Shown: one piece after another, positions 39,873 through 53,180 of the stretch
How the letters are laid out: every line of letters starts with the position of its first letter
Position numbering within the stretch: the first letter of the stretch is position 1
Assembly: GCA_013399855.1 (NCBI GenBank)
Contig: VXAY01002893.1
Location: 303,001 to 367,000 of the forward strand
Reading direction: 5' to 3'
Length of the DNA: 64,000 nucleotides
From: Oxyruncus cristatus
Taxonomy: Eukaryota > Chordata > Aves > Passeriformes > Cotingidae
Notes under the pieces: model-generated
What the model was told of the DNA's origin: nothing
Databases searched by the model: none
What the model saw: the letters and a program-made list of their open reading frames with translations, nothing else
Made by a program: the position numbers and the translations under genes

Positions 39873-41119
39873 GTTGTTTCCTATTAACATGTAGTTTGCC
39901 ATCTGCTTTGGCTCTGACCATAATGAAGTCTCCCATCATAAAGTGGTGTGATAGCAGCATAAATATAATGTAGTAACAGCATGATTTAACAGCATGAATC
40001 AGCGGTGGACTGTTCTGTCTTTCCAAATCCTTACTGCAACTTTGCTATCTCAACAGAATGTTAGCAAGTAAATGAGGTAGCATTAGGGTTGAAGTGGTTC
40101 CAGTCATCGTAAGTAGCCTGACTTTATGCTTCACTGGGGCTGCAAGGATGCTGTTTCAGCCATCAGTCCTATCTCAGGCTTTCCGAGTGTGTTATCATTT
40201 CCCTTGTGGCAGCATGATCACTCACCAGTAAGTGAGACACTGCAGGTCGTGAATGTGAAACTGTAATGAAAAAAATTGTCATTTTATTGCCGTTATTTAT
40301 GTTTCTTTAGAAAGTAATTCAATTAAAATAATTTTGGATATTTTTGGCTATTTGGATAATCTTGGGTGTTTATTTTTGCCTCCATGCAGATTTTGGATAC
40401 TCAGTTAATTTTTGTTAGCATATCTACAGCTGTATCAGAAGCCTTGCTATTAATGGGCTTGTTCTCTTTGTAGGTAGAGTATCCAAAGCTTTTCCTAGTT
40501 TTCTGGAAGACTGTAAGTAGGGAAGCTCCAACTTCCTCTTACAGAGGATAATACTGTGAAGAGACTGTGGTTTTACAGTGACCACAGTGTGTCCAGCTAA
40601 TAACAGTAATAAGAGTTATTAATATTATCTAAAAAAATAATTCTATTTTAATTTTTCTCTATGGATTTTAATGGCAATCTTGTACCATGTAAGTGCTTTC
40701 TGTATCTGTGACAATTTTTGTTTATCTATCTCAGAAGACACTGTGGTAAGAAAATAATACATTCAGGAAGACAGTAAAGATACAGTTTTAATTATAGGTA
40801 TTAAATTCTATCAGCTTTTCTTAGTATCTCTCCAATAATTATTAATCTGTTTACTTATCCAATTTTCTTACTATCAGTTAGGATCATATGAAACTTTTTT
40901 TTCTCCCCAGGGTCATTCCTAACAGCTTCATTTCCATCTTTTTTTTGAAAAATGAACCGATATTGATAGATGCAAGCGTGCAAAATAATAATAATTTCAT
41001 ATTGTGGTTTATTTTTTTCTGTACATTTAAATAGCTTTTAACAGTATCAACAAAAATATAACACGACATTGTACCAGGAAGACTAAAAAAATAATTTTGT
41101 TAGTCCTGTTCAAGAGGAG

Positions 41120-41700
41120 GTTTGTCTGGTGAGCGTCTGTGGGAGTCAGAACTGGCATGATGCTATTCAGCATTTCCACTAACAAAATAGATAATGAAGA
41201 TCTGTGGATGACACAGATTTACCATTCTGACACAGTGAGAACAGAGCTTGAATCACTTGTTCAGTTGACCTCTTCAGGCAAGCTGTATTTTGATACAGTT
41301 AAATGAAAAATTTTTGCAAATAAAGGAAAATTAGAATAGGTTATACCTCTGGAGTGTGAGACTGGGATGTGTGGCTCTGAAAGAGATCCATGGGGTGGGC
41401 AGCGCTGACAACTCTCTTTATATGAGCTCCCAGAGTGATGTTGTGACACCTGGGAGTGATTGATTGAATCCTTGAATTAATGAATGTAAGAGTTTATTTT
41501 GCCTTTTGGTGGTTTTCTTTCTTTGGCAGTATTGCATCCAATTTTGATATCTTAAGGCAAAGATATAAAGAGGGCTCAGAGAGGATGACTGAAGTATTAG
41601 AAATACTTAATTTGTCAAAAACAAAACCAATAGGTGAATTGATTAATATTGAGAAATTTGATATGAGAAAAGTCCCAAGACACTAACAAAGTAAGTTATG
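41120..41700 (+). mobile_element. Decayed CR1 LINE fragment, sense orientation
   Basis: Scattered blocks in the right order recall the CR1 reverse-transcriptase C-terminus. GGATGACACAGATTTA near 41204 resembles the GCAGATGACACAAAG word. GGCTCTGAAAGAGATCCATG near 41370 resembles the AGCTCAGAAAAAGATCTAGG word. GAGCTCCCAGAGTGATGTTG near 41424 resembles the GAGTCAGCAATGTGATGCTG word. TATTGCATCCAATTTTG near 41530 resembles the TATTGTGTCCAGTTCTGGG word, and AGAGGGCTCAGAGAGGA near 41567 resembles the GAGGGTTCAGAGAGGA word. It is heavily mutated. The ends are approximate. Confidence 0.58.
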
Positions 41701-41748
41701 AATTTCTGCAGCTCTTAAAGATTTCAAATTGATGTTTTTCATGGAATT

Positions 41749-41763
41749 AAAAAAAAAAAAAAA
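41749..41763. repeat. Poly(A) tract (15 A)
   Basis: An uninterrupted run of 15 A that follows the decayed CR1 fragment by about 50 bp. CR1 elements do not normally end in poly(A), so it is probably independent of that element. Confidence 0.8.
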
Positions 41764-44700
41764 GTTTAGATTTAGTTCCTATCATCCACACAAGAGGTCA
41801 GACCAGGATAAGTAATGATCATCTGTGACTCTAGGAACCAGCCCCAAATTTATGTTGTGTATCTGACAAATAATAGTGCCACTGACATACATGGTTGCTG
41901 TCATACATAGGTACAGAATACATCTGAAACTCTCACGCTTGTTGAAACAATTAGAGAATGATTTGGCCTTAGAGTATAATTTTGAAATGGCAATCATCAT
42001 TCTAAAACATGCATATTGTTTCTGCCTTCATACAAATACCTCCTAAACATTCTGGTATCTAGTAATTTTTAGTTATCCTTACCAACCAAGAAGCACACAG
42101 TGTTAGAACAACATTGCTGTGGTAAAAGATATATAAAATTGTGATTCTCTGTAAAGCCTAGTAGCAGAGGAAAAGCGCTGTTTTGTTTAAAACAGGGTCA
42201 ATCGTTGTTGAGTACTTGCTGCTTTTTCTCCGTATTATTTTGAATTTTTGTCACCATGTACAATAACATAATTCTAGAAGCAGGTTCATTTTGTTCTGCC
42301 TGTAAGTTGTGTTCTTCCTTGTTGTGGAAGACCATATAAAGTAAAAAGAAATATATGTATATTTTCTGTTCAAAGCTCTACAGCTCTGAGGATGCTGGGA
42401 CTAAATTCCCTATAGATCCAGCAGTGTGTTTTGTGGGCTGGGAGGGACACGTTGTAGAGTTGGTGTCCCCCTAATCTTCACTTGTTGTCAAGAGTTGTGT
42501 TTGGTCTGACTCCTCCTAAAGAAAGGGAAGGATGTGATGCCGAGTGTGTATAATCTGGAGAGATTTTCTGTAAACCTTTCTTTATGGCTTGTACTTCACA
42601 GAGCTGCTGTGGCTATCCAAGTTATAAATCAGATCTTCCACACAATGAAAATCTGATTTTATTGTCCTGTAAGTTTCTAGAAAAAAGACTTTCTGATTCT
42701 TGTAAGGTATTTTTCTCTCATCAACAAATGTTTTCATTTATTTTCAGTAAATACCACGAAGGGATCTCTACATTTTCTCCATTTCAATATAAAAGTATTT
42801 TCTTGAACAAAAAAAGAATTCTTGTTCATCCTGAGTAATTTAAGTGACCTGCTAAACTAAATGCACTGGCAGGACTTTCATTTAGTTAGTAATTCAAAGC
42901 TGTCACTAAAGACATCTCTCTACAAAGAAAGCTGTTTTCTTTCCATGTTTATTTCTTCAGTAGAAACTGCTGTATAACAATGTCAATTATTGGCCTTATC
43001 AGTGTGTAACTGTGGAGAAGACTAAAATCACAGGAGCCTGTACACTTGACAACCAAACTCAATCAAAACTACTGATAAGAGAACAAAGAGAAACTAGAAG
43101 CTTTTGGAGTATGAGCTGAATAATAGGATGAAGTGACATATGCCCTTCTTTGAGACAAGCAGATGGAGGAGGATTAATTTTCTTTCTTTCAATTTTCTGT
43201 TCTCTCCTATGGTTTCCTAAATGCTGGTGCATGTAGATTTTGCTATCTTACAACAAAATTGTCTTATTGCAACTAAAAGACAGTAAGAATAACAAGAGCT
43301 GAAATGTCTATTGTTTTGTCATCTACTCGTAAACAAATCAGATTTAAATTTTTTCCAGAAATGCCATTATAGCAGATTTACTATTACTGTTGCAGCCTCC
43401 TAGTTAGCTCTTTCAGTTGCCATAAAGAGTGAAGTTGCACATGACAGCTCATTTGCTCTCTGTAGTGTTTTTTTGCATTAGATATCCCTTTGCAAATATA
43501 GTAAGAGCTCCCATTTATCCCATCCTAATTCATTTTCTTCACAGTAGCATTTTCTTGCTGTTAGCTGAGCAAATTACAATGGTTGCATCCACTCCTCAGG
43601 AGCTGATTCACTAAAGCTTTGTGTTAAATTTTTTTTCCTCGCCATTCTTACACATCTTGCTTAGTTTCAGGTGCTGATCCGCATAGGTCAGCAGGTTAAA
43701 CAGGGGCATCTGAGATCCTTAATAGCTGTTGTTCTCTATCACATCCTTTCTTAAATATTGCCATCCCTGAGAAAAGATGACAGAGCATAGCACGGAGCTG
43801 CTTCGTAATTGCCAGCTCACAGGCAAGCCTATTAAAGCGAACTGAAATTGCCAGCAGTTATATACCCCTGAAAGTTATATTTCGTGGAGCTGACGTCTTT
43901 ACTCTCTTCTATGAGAAAAGGCCACATCTTCCAAGCTGTGCTACAGTTTCCTTTCTAGGAGATTATTGTGATAAATACAGGAATTCTTCCTCTCACCTGC
44001 CTGCCAAGGAACAGATGAGGGATGTCATCACCATCCGTAACCAGCCCATCAGACACTTATGTTATATCACATAATGCATCACTGTTTATCCATTAGAACA
44101 GTTTTGGCCATACCCTTAAACACCTTTTGGTCATGTTTATTTATTTAAAAACAATGGCATTTTATTAATGAGCTATGGCTTTTTAAAAGAAATAATTTTG
44201 TCAAAAGTCCAATTAGCTGAAGAAAATGAATTTGAGTGTAATGTTGTCCTTAAAGCCCATTTGGTTTATGTGTGGTTTTGATTCTTTGGATAATCCTTTC
44301 AGATGGATTTTTTGAGGCTTTTCTCTGAATCTCTGAAGGCTACAAACCTTTTGCTTAATACAATTTGAATTTTTACAAAACCCATGGGTGTAAGAGCCCA
44401 ACACCAGGGAGAAATACTGCAAAGTATTATTCATATTTAGTTTATGTAGTACTAATTGTCACATAATAAAGCTGTTGTTATAAAAACAGGATTTCTCTTC
44501 TGTATTGATTTTCCCTGGTTTTAGTAATATTTGTCCTTATGTAGTGGGAAAATGAAGGACTTTTGACTTGCTTGATCTTTGATGACTGATCGGGAGCTGC
44601 TGTGCAGTTGTCAGTGTTCCTCTGCCAAACTGCTCTGTTGGATATTGATACCATGACAGAGGCCACTGCTTTCAACATGCAGATTCTTTTGAAGTTTTAA

Positions 44701-47523
44701 AGTGTAAACTTGTTATTTCCTTATGTGTGTGGACCAGGACTGCCAAGAAGAGGTACTTATGGCCTACGTGCTTTTAGGACTTTGATTTTGGAAATCTTAA
44801 AAATGAGCAGTCGGAAAAGATTTGACCTACTCCATTGTCACCCACTGTACTGCAAAGACATTTAGTTCTCTCATGTTTGTGTCTGGAGGCTGTTCTTTTG
44901 TAGATCAGCAAAGAATAAACTGCATTCAGGTGTTGGTTTGCAAACTCATATTTTCTATGAACATAGAGGTATTTATCATCTTATGCAGAAATTTGATCTC
45001 AAATTCTGGCCAAAGTTAAGTTGTAGATTTCTGTTTTTGTCAGTATAGTGATACATAGGTAAGGCAATTAAATATTATATAAGGAAAATGTGATAGTATT
45101 TTAATTGTCTTAGAAGTCCAGGGCCTTAGGATATTTGTGTGTGCCTTAGGGCTTCTGCTTAGAGTTATTATTTTCCCATGGTCCCAGTAATATATTGTTT
45201 TTCTGTGTGCTTTTGAAAAATTGCATCTCTCTGGGACTTGCATGAGAATTATGTGTTTGGGTTTTTATGTAATTTCTTTAGAATTGTGTTTAACAGCAGT
45301 AGACTGGGAAATGAAAAGCTGGTGGTAGCAGAGAGTATTAAAAGAATGTTGCTTATTTAACCTTGTGAAGCAAAGCTGGAGAGGGAATATGATTATCTTC
45401 CAGAATGCATTTGCATTGCTTTTTAATGGGGGTAAGGATTTAAGTGATAATTTTGGTGAAAGATCAAAACTGTATAAATTATTTAACTTTGATTTATAAA
45501 CCACTAGATAAAGGTAAGCACTTTCTATGTAAAATGTCAGGAGGTAAAGAACAGTATATATTTTCTGACAAAGCTCAATAAATTTATGTTATTGTGTGAT
45601 ACATTAAGATTGATCCTGGTTTGGGTTTTTTGTTGTCCCCAAACAAATTAAAAGATATCTTGAATATAGTTGTTAATCATGTTTCTTGCATGGTATTTAC
45701 TCTGTTTTAGAATATTTTCATTCTTTAGCTAATAGCGTTGAATTGAATTATATTGTGTTAATTTGAATTGATGCTTCAGTCTGATTGTCTATGGATGCAC
45801 TTTTGAAATTTCTCTCTGAATGAAGCATTCTATATCATATGTTTTTCTGTTAAGGAATCAAGGAGTGGATAGAAACCTGTGGGGCTGTTGCTGGTTTTGT
45901 ATGTTGGGAAAACTTGTCCAGCTTGGGTGATTCTGCCTTGTGCCCCTTTACCTGTGTGCTGTGCTCACCAAGGAAGCTTAAATGATTTCTTAACGTTAAC
46001 AGTGGTGTTCTCCTCAGAGATTAAAGGATTTTTGGATTACTTCTTACTGATTTTTGCAAGACTTCTCAGGTTAACTTGGAAATTTTCAGTTTTCAGATTC
46101 CCTGCCAATGTAGAGACCTAAGACTTGAGCAGGTTCTTTATCCTGTCCTTTCCTTAAGCTGTGATACCTTCATGAGGGTGCTTTGGCTCTTCTCTTCCAC
46201 TGGCAAGTTGTTTGTTCTCTATTGTTGTCCTTAAGACTGTTAGAGGTGCACAAAAGCTTCGTGGGCTTTGACATGGCAAGTGGGGATTGGTTGTTAATTA
46301 TTCAGAACAAATCACCAATATATGGCTTCATGTGGTAGTGACTGAGCAATGTAATGGAAATGGCCTCTTTCAGTCCTATATGCCTGGGATACCGACAGTA
46401 TTCCATTTAAATTGTGTTTAGGACTACTTGTTTTACTTCTAAAAATTTTCAGTTTAAGTAGCTATTGCATTGTGGCCTGTTTATTGGTTGTAAAAGTTTT
46501 ATATCTGAGACAGTACTATTTAGCTTATATATACAGGCAATTTTGCAACAGCCATCCTTAATATATGGTTTCTCTAAAACAAGATGAGTTTTACCCAGAA
46601 AATTTTACAGTTTAAAATACCTTTTTGTCAAAACATACTAATTAGTTTAAGTCCAAAATACATAAAATTTTTATATGCTCTTGTCCTTGTGGTTCATTAT
46701 ATTCAATTGGTATTTTATGATTTTCTTTCTGATTTTTTTTGCTGAGCTTTTAGCTATTCATACCACAGTGTTAAAATCTAAGTCGTTGTAGATAAGGAAA
46801 TAAAATATGTCCGAATTTGTAGCTGTAGAAACTGTTCCATTTAAAATGCATTGCCAGATTATGGTCAGAAAAACCAAAGCAAGAAGAGTGGGTAGCATAT
46901 GGACTTTATGGAGAGGCAGAATTGTAAATTTTCCCTTGGAATCTGCTGTACAAATATTTTGATCTTGCTTGACTATAGAAAAAAATAGATAGAATGCAGT
47001 AACTTACTCATTGGCAAGTCATTTCAGAAATTACATTCTGCCATAATAGCTGCAGTCTTTATTGGTACAGTTCATTCTATGTTTGGATGGGTTTTGTTTG
47101 GATTTTCTTCTAATAGAATGACAACTGATCTTCATGACTATTTTATGCTCTGGGTATTTGTATCTGTTATCTTTTATTTGTTGTGTTTTACATGGAACTT
47201 GGGGCAAGTGATATACGCGGGCTTTTTTATTGTTATGATTTATATTTTGGTTCATAAGAAGTACACTTCTCCAAATACCATCAATACAGCAATAAAACAA
47301 TGTGGCAAAAAATGATAATCACAGTGGTTCAGGGCCATTCTGCTCTGAGCTGTAGCAATTGGAATACTGTGAAACCTTTCTGGATGCTTCCTGGGATATT
47401 CAGTTTTCATACGAGATATGTAAAATGGAAGCTCTGTTTTTTCTAGGGTAAATGTGAGAAAGGACCTAAGACTGTTTTTGTTTGTCTGATTTAAGTATGA
47501 ATTTAGATAAGTGTTCAAATATC

Positions 47524-48278
47524 TTAGAATAATCAAATGGTTTTGGATGGAAGGGACCTTAAAGATAATCTAGCTCTATGCCCCCTGCCACGGGCAGGGA
47601 ACTTTCCGCTAGAGCAGGTTACTCAGAGCCCCAGCTATCCTGGCCTTGAACACTTCCAGGACATCCACAGCTTCTCTTGGCAACCTGTTCCAGTGCTTAC
47701 CACCCTCACAGTAAAGAATTTCTTCTGAATATCTAATCTAAACCTACTCTCCTTCAACTTTAGGTCATTCCCCCTTGTTCTATTACTACATGCCCTTGTG
47801 AAAAGTCCCTCTCCAGCTGTCTTGCAGCCCCCTTTATGTACTGGAAGGTGCTCTAAGGTTTCTCCAGGGCCTTCTCTTCTCCAGACTGAAAAACCCCATC
47901 TTTCTCAGCCTGTCATCATAGGAGAGGTGCTCCAGCCCTGTGATCAACTTAGTGGCTCTCCCCTAGGCTCATTCCAACAGGTCTGTATCCTTCTGGAAAC
48001 TCCAGACCTGGAGGCAGTACTCCAGGTGGAGTCTCAGGAGAACAGAGTGGAGCAGCAGAATCACCTTCCTTTAACCTGCTGGCCACTATCTTTTGGTGCA
48101 GCCCACAGTACATTTGACTTTCTATGCTACGAGCACACATTGCCACTTTTTGTGCAAGCCTACATTGAGTTTTTTGTCTATAAACACCCCCAAGTCTTTC
48201 TCCCCCGGGCTACTCTGAATCCATTCTCCTCCCAACCTGTTCTTGTGCTTGGAACTGCCCTGACCTGGGTACTTTTGG
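47524..48278 (-). mobile_element. CR1 LINE 3' end, antisense to TBC1D22A (5'-truncated)
   Basis: This is an almost continuous match to the reverse complement of the avian CR1 3' region as I know it: GGATGGAAGGGACCTTAAAG at 47546, CCTGCCACGGGCAGGGA near 47584, TGGCCTTGAACACTTCCAGG near 47640, CACAGTAAAGAATTTCTTC near 47706, and ATAGGAGAGGTGCTCCAGCC near 47918. The right end fades near CTGACCTGGG, giving a 5'-truncated copy of about 750 bp. It is one of the younger CR1 copies in the window but still carries many changes. The 180-residue plus-strand frame at 47798-48340 is an antisense reading of this element, not a gene. Confidence 0.95.
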
Positions 48279-49071
48279 AAGATGCTAAGATGACTTCTTC
48301 TTCTTTCTTGAATATTGAATATTCTGTATCAGTACCTTAACTTCTATTTCACATGCATATAATTTTGAAGCATTTTGAGGTAGTTCAGCATAAAAAGGTA
48401 TTACAAAAATAAAATGTTTGTTTATGGAGTTGAACAGAATCTTTTAGGTTCTGTGGCAATGCTTGCTTTGATTTTAACTCCTTAACCTTGTACAAACTTG
48501 AGATAATGACATGTGGATAGTAAGTTTAGTTAGGAAAAAGGTCTAGCTTGCAAATTTGTTTCCTATTTTAGGCATGGAGATTACTTGTGGGTTTGGTTTT
48601 GTTTACATTTGAGGGCAAGGACCTAAGACTACCTATATAATACCAGTTTAAATGTGGTCTTACAATGTACTTTTTAACCATAGTAATTTATATATTTTCA
48701 TACTCTTGTAAATGAAGATATAAATCTTCTCTTCAGCTAAGTGAGCACAGCTTCTCTGACGTAGTCCTTTAGAACCACATATTTTATGATTAGCAATTAA
48801 GGTTGCTAATGACTTGTGTAAGAGATCCATAGTGGATGAAACACGACTTTAATTGCTGGTTTAGTATGCTGAATCTTCAATAGTCATGAAAAGAAAAACA
48901 TGAAAGGGAAGTGATAGGACCATCAACTTCCCATAAGCTTTCATTTTCAGGATGTTAAGGTGTGTTTCTATGAAGTTCTTTTTAGGAATGTGAAATTAAT
49001 TATAAGAATAGCATACTTCTTTTTTTTTTAATAAGATTAGTGGGAGATTGATCAGTTGAAATGAACTGGTC

Positions 49072-49110
49072 ATATATTTGAATCGAAGACTATATATTTG
49101 AATCAAAGGA
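49072..49110. repeat. Tandem duplication of about 20 bp
   Basis: ATATATTTGAATC followed by GAAGACT (49072-49091) is repeated as ATATATTTGAATC followed by AAAGGA (49092-49110). Confidence 0.85.
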
Positions 49111-49638
49111 TAAAAAAATATATACTTGTTGAGAATCACTATGCCCTTGAGCTGCTGAATGTAAGCTGGTAGCAGAAGAAATTAACTTTTAAACTATTTA
49201 GATTTTTTTAAGGATTCATTTTAATTTGCAACAATTCTAGCTTGAATTCCGAATAACATTTTCTCTCTGTAGTTAGATTCCTACTGTTCCGAGTTCTGTA
49301 GGCTGTGGTCTGTTGGTTGAGATTCCACGGTGTATGAGGGAAAGGTCAAAATCAAAATGTATAAGACTGATTGAAATAATTAACAACCCTTTCAAGAAAT
49401 TCCAGATGCATAATTTAAGTAATGCACAATAAAGGAAGGTACAAGAAAAAAGTCAAATTTAGCATTGAATTTAGGAAGTCCAGTGTTACACTATTTCAGC
49501 AAACATTTGGGTTGGGTTTTTTGTTTTTTTTTTCATTTAAACTGTCATGGACAGGATGTGAACTTTCCCATTCAAGGTGGGAGTTCTTGAGTGACACTGA
49601 TTTGAGGCTGACCAAGAACATCTGTCTCCTAAATCCTT

Positions 49639-49670
49639 CAGACTGTGTCCAGTGCAGACTGTGTCCAGTC
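49639..49670. repeat. 16-bp tandem duplication
   Basis: CAGACTGTGTCCAGTG (49639-49654) is followed directly by CAGACTGTGTCCAGTC (49655-49670), which differs at one base. Confidence 0.92.
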
Positions 49671-52600
49671 CTGCCACTTGGCAGAAATAAACCAGGGTTT
49701 CCCCATCTTGTGCTTATCAAAGTTTGGGTTCACCCATAGTCTTTGAAATTACAAGAACAAGGAGGGCATTGTTGCATCCAGTATCCAAAAGGGACTGTTC
49801 TGTGGTATGTCGGCCATCTCTGCCTACAGTGAATGAGGGAGCGCATAGCTTTCCATGCTCAGGAAACAGCGCAGACAGTCATCTATACCACTGAAGGTTT
49901 CAGGTCCACTAACGCCTCTTAACCTGTATCTGCAGCAAAAATTTCTTAAGCTGCAATAGGTGACCTATTCCTGCTCTCCTTTTAATATTAGATTTTGAAA
50001 GTTTAGTATTCTCAATTCCAGCTATGCCCAACAGGAAAGAAATGTTTTCTCTGACTGCAAGACGTAGGTAATTAATAAGATGCATAGTACTCCAGAAGTA
50101 CAGCTCATTATTTGCAACTCCATGTAGCAGGTTAGGGCAGCTGGAGAAGTAAGAAGTGGCAGCAGCACAGGGAATATTGCTGAGCACATTAAAAGAGGAG
50201 AAACAGTACTCAAGAAAGAAAAGAGAACTTGTCTCAGAGCTAGAGCCCTATTCATTTGGTGCACTATGGTATCAACAGCGAGGGGCAGAGAGAAGGGAAA
50301 AGCAGCTCTAAGGCAGCTGAACAAGGTCAGCTGGGCTCTTCAGTGTGCGCTGGACCTGTGCCTTCGTGTCACAGCCAGTGTGGTTGTTACTGCTTTGATA
50401 GCAGGTTGAAGGGGGAGGATTTGGACTGAGCTTGGCTGAGTCCCAAAGCAGCAGGTATCCTTCATCCTGAATATCTGGGAAGAGGATGAGAGGTTAACAC
50501 AGCACAGCACATTACCAGCCTGGTCACTGCAGCTCTTACAGGGTCTGAGCCACACTGTAGCTCTGGCACATCTGTCAGTCGGCTTCATAGCGCAGGGAAG
50601 GGACCAAGGCCATGGAGGGGATGCCCTCTTTGCCCTAGCCATCCATCTAGCCCTTTCCTTTCACACTTGACAATCTCAAATAGAATCAGGTGAAAAAGAA
50701 TGTTGTAAAGGAAACAGGAAAGGAATTAAATAATTCCCATACTAAGGATTTCTTTTGCCTGTATAGTTACATCTGATTGCAAAAAAAAAGAAATTTGAGT
50801 CATTGTCCAGCACTGTTTATATTTGTATTGTGCAGTTTCCCATAAAATCATAAAAACATCTAGAATTTTTTTGTATGCATGCATTTGGTTTGTTTCCCTT
50901 TTATATCTCTGAAAAGATAAATGGGCATTTTTTTCTGGCAATAATTGGTTTCCTCCTTAGCTTGTCTCAAAAACTACTCTAAATAAATTTTAGTGGAATT
51001 TCACCTCATTAGTTCTTTAAAAGGTAGGTGCTAAATTCTAGAATTTCAAGCACAACTTTTGAAAGTACAAATAACTCTCATAAAGGAGCCATTTAATCAA
51101 ATTGTGTTTTATATGCGTGCATAATGTATAAACAGACACAACTCTTGTTAAAAATGTAGTTGTTAGCAATTCCTTATGAAGTAGTGAAATATTATCTATA
51201 AATTTAATTTACCTTTCATTTACTTATACATAGTTCTAAAGTATAATAAAGTATAATATTGAAAAGTTTATGTTCATAGAATATAGTAAGATTGCAGGTT
51301 CTGCCTATCAGTAGGAAACAGGGCTGTGGTAGACCAGAAGTACTTAGACCATAATTACATTGCAGTTAGCAGCAGGAAGGATTAACAACTCTCATAGAAA
51401 AATACTGCATTTTAGGACTGCCTTTATTTGTTAAATTAATAGAGCGGTTCTCAGTTTCGACATTAAAAACTAACTCTATTAATGTCCTCAGTATGTTCAA
51501 GTTTGATTTTAACTTTAGTTATTGCCATTTTATATTATCTAGAAATAAAAACACCATTACTGGTTTTTATGATCTGTTAAGTATCTTCTATTAAAACAAA
51601 AGAAACCAAACCTGCAATTGAACTTTGACCATAATTCACACAGACAGAAAGTCTAAACTGAATTTTCAAAGTAAATATATTGCTTTGATTATCACAGAAA
51701 ATACCTTCATGCTCTACTCATTAGAATAACATTTTTATGTTTTATTAACTATCAACATGTTATTTGTTCTATAATTGGTTTTGATGTTTCTTCCTTCAAG
51801 ATCCACAGAGTAGGAATGACAATAAATAGCATAATTACAGATAGCCATTGCCAAATAACCAGTATTATTTCCCAATCCCATGCTAAAACCTCTACTGATT
51901 AAAGGCATTATAGCAGACTTCATACTTTAAGGAGATTTGCTAATGAACCAGATTTCAAAACTTGATAAAATTTTCTTTCTTTGCTTCTGGGTTTGGGGTT
52001 TCTAAAGATTGTTTTAATATGCTGAGATTTCACTGGGTTGCAATCTCAGTGAGGAGGAAGAACCTGATAACTTTGTAATAATCATTAAAATGCATTTTGT
52101 GAAGTTTTATTAGCATTTTATTACAAGGAACATACTTTGACCTTTTTGATTTTAGAGGAAACTAAGGAACATACTGATTGACGAGGGCTTTGGAAATCAC
52201 TTTCTCGAGCTATGTGCTAGTGTGGTAGTCTGGTCATGTTTTAGATATGTGCATTGGATCTTGTGAGATAACATTTTTTTCCTTCAAGAATAATTCTGTT
52301 TCTGATAAGAGGCATTGCTTGACACGCAGTACTGCTCCTCGATCTTCCTGTTGTGGTGTTTAAAACATAGACCTCATACTTTTATTTCTAATATAGCTAA
52401 ATTCTTTTATACCACAGCACTTCCAGCATGTTTACCGCTGTCTTGTCTTGGCTAAATGGTGAATAGGATAGTTCTAGAATGCATATTAATTATCAAAGGA
52501 AAATTACATTTTGAAGGTACATTTTCTTTAAAGTAAGATTCTATACAGCTGCTTCTAAGTGTTTAAAATACTTTATTGTCTATCTTATAGTTGAGCATGC

Positions 52601-52899
52601 TATATATAAGGTGTTTTAGCATATTTTAGTGTGTTTTACAAATACACATATGTAAAGTGTCATGCAAATTGAAATGCAGTTAAAGTAGCAGAAATACAAT
52701 GAGTGAAATTCTATAAAAGAAGGGGGTTTTGTTTAGTAACAGAAATGTTGAATTTCAAATGTGTGGAAGAATTTTGGTTTAAATACATCAACATAAACCA
52801 GAAATCTCTCACAAAGCACAGTATATAGTTTACATTCAGCTCTTTTGCCATATTAAACAGTCAGTTTGATATGTAGATTTTCAATCTGTTCGTAGTCTG

Positions 52900-53180
52900 A
52901 CCCAGCAACTCTGCCTCTTGGCCCCTCTTTCTTCTTTCTAACCCTCACTTCATGTAGTGGAGAACTGCTCTTAGATCCTGCCTTAGCCTTCTCTTCTACC
53001 CACTAAAAATCCCACATTCCTGCTGTAACATCACCTGCAGCCCACTAACCATGTTAGTGACACTGCGCTTAAAATGTCTTCGCTTTTTCTTGTGCTTGAT
53101 GGGGGTCAGGAGCAAGTATGAGTGGTACCTTGATCCTCCTCTGCTGTGGGTAGTACCTCTTCACCCAAATGTTGCTCCTG
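52900..53180 (-). mobile_element. Probable heavily decayed CR1 fragment, antisense
   Basis: GCCTTAGCCTTCTCTTCTAC near 52980 and ACCTGCAGCCCACTAACCAT near 53032, with TTAGTGACACT following, resemble the CR1 blocks GAGCCTTCTCTTCTCCAGG and GCTCCAGCCCTCTGATCAT in the same order and at about the same spacing as in the better copy at 47524-48278. Similarity outside these blocks is weak, so the ends are rough. Confidence 0.42.

Noticed and set aside
47798..48340. Longest open frame in the window (180 codons, plus strand)
   Set aside because: It is an antisense reading of the CR1 3' end at 47524-48278; the sequence matches known CR1 blocks and the frame has no family features of its own.
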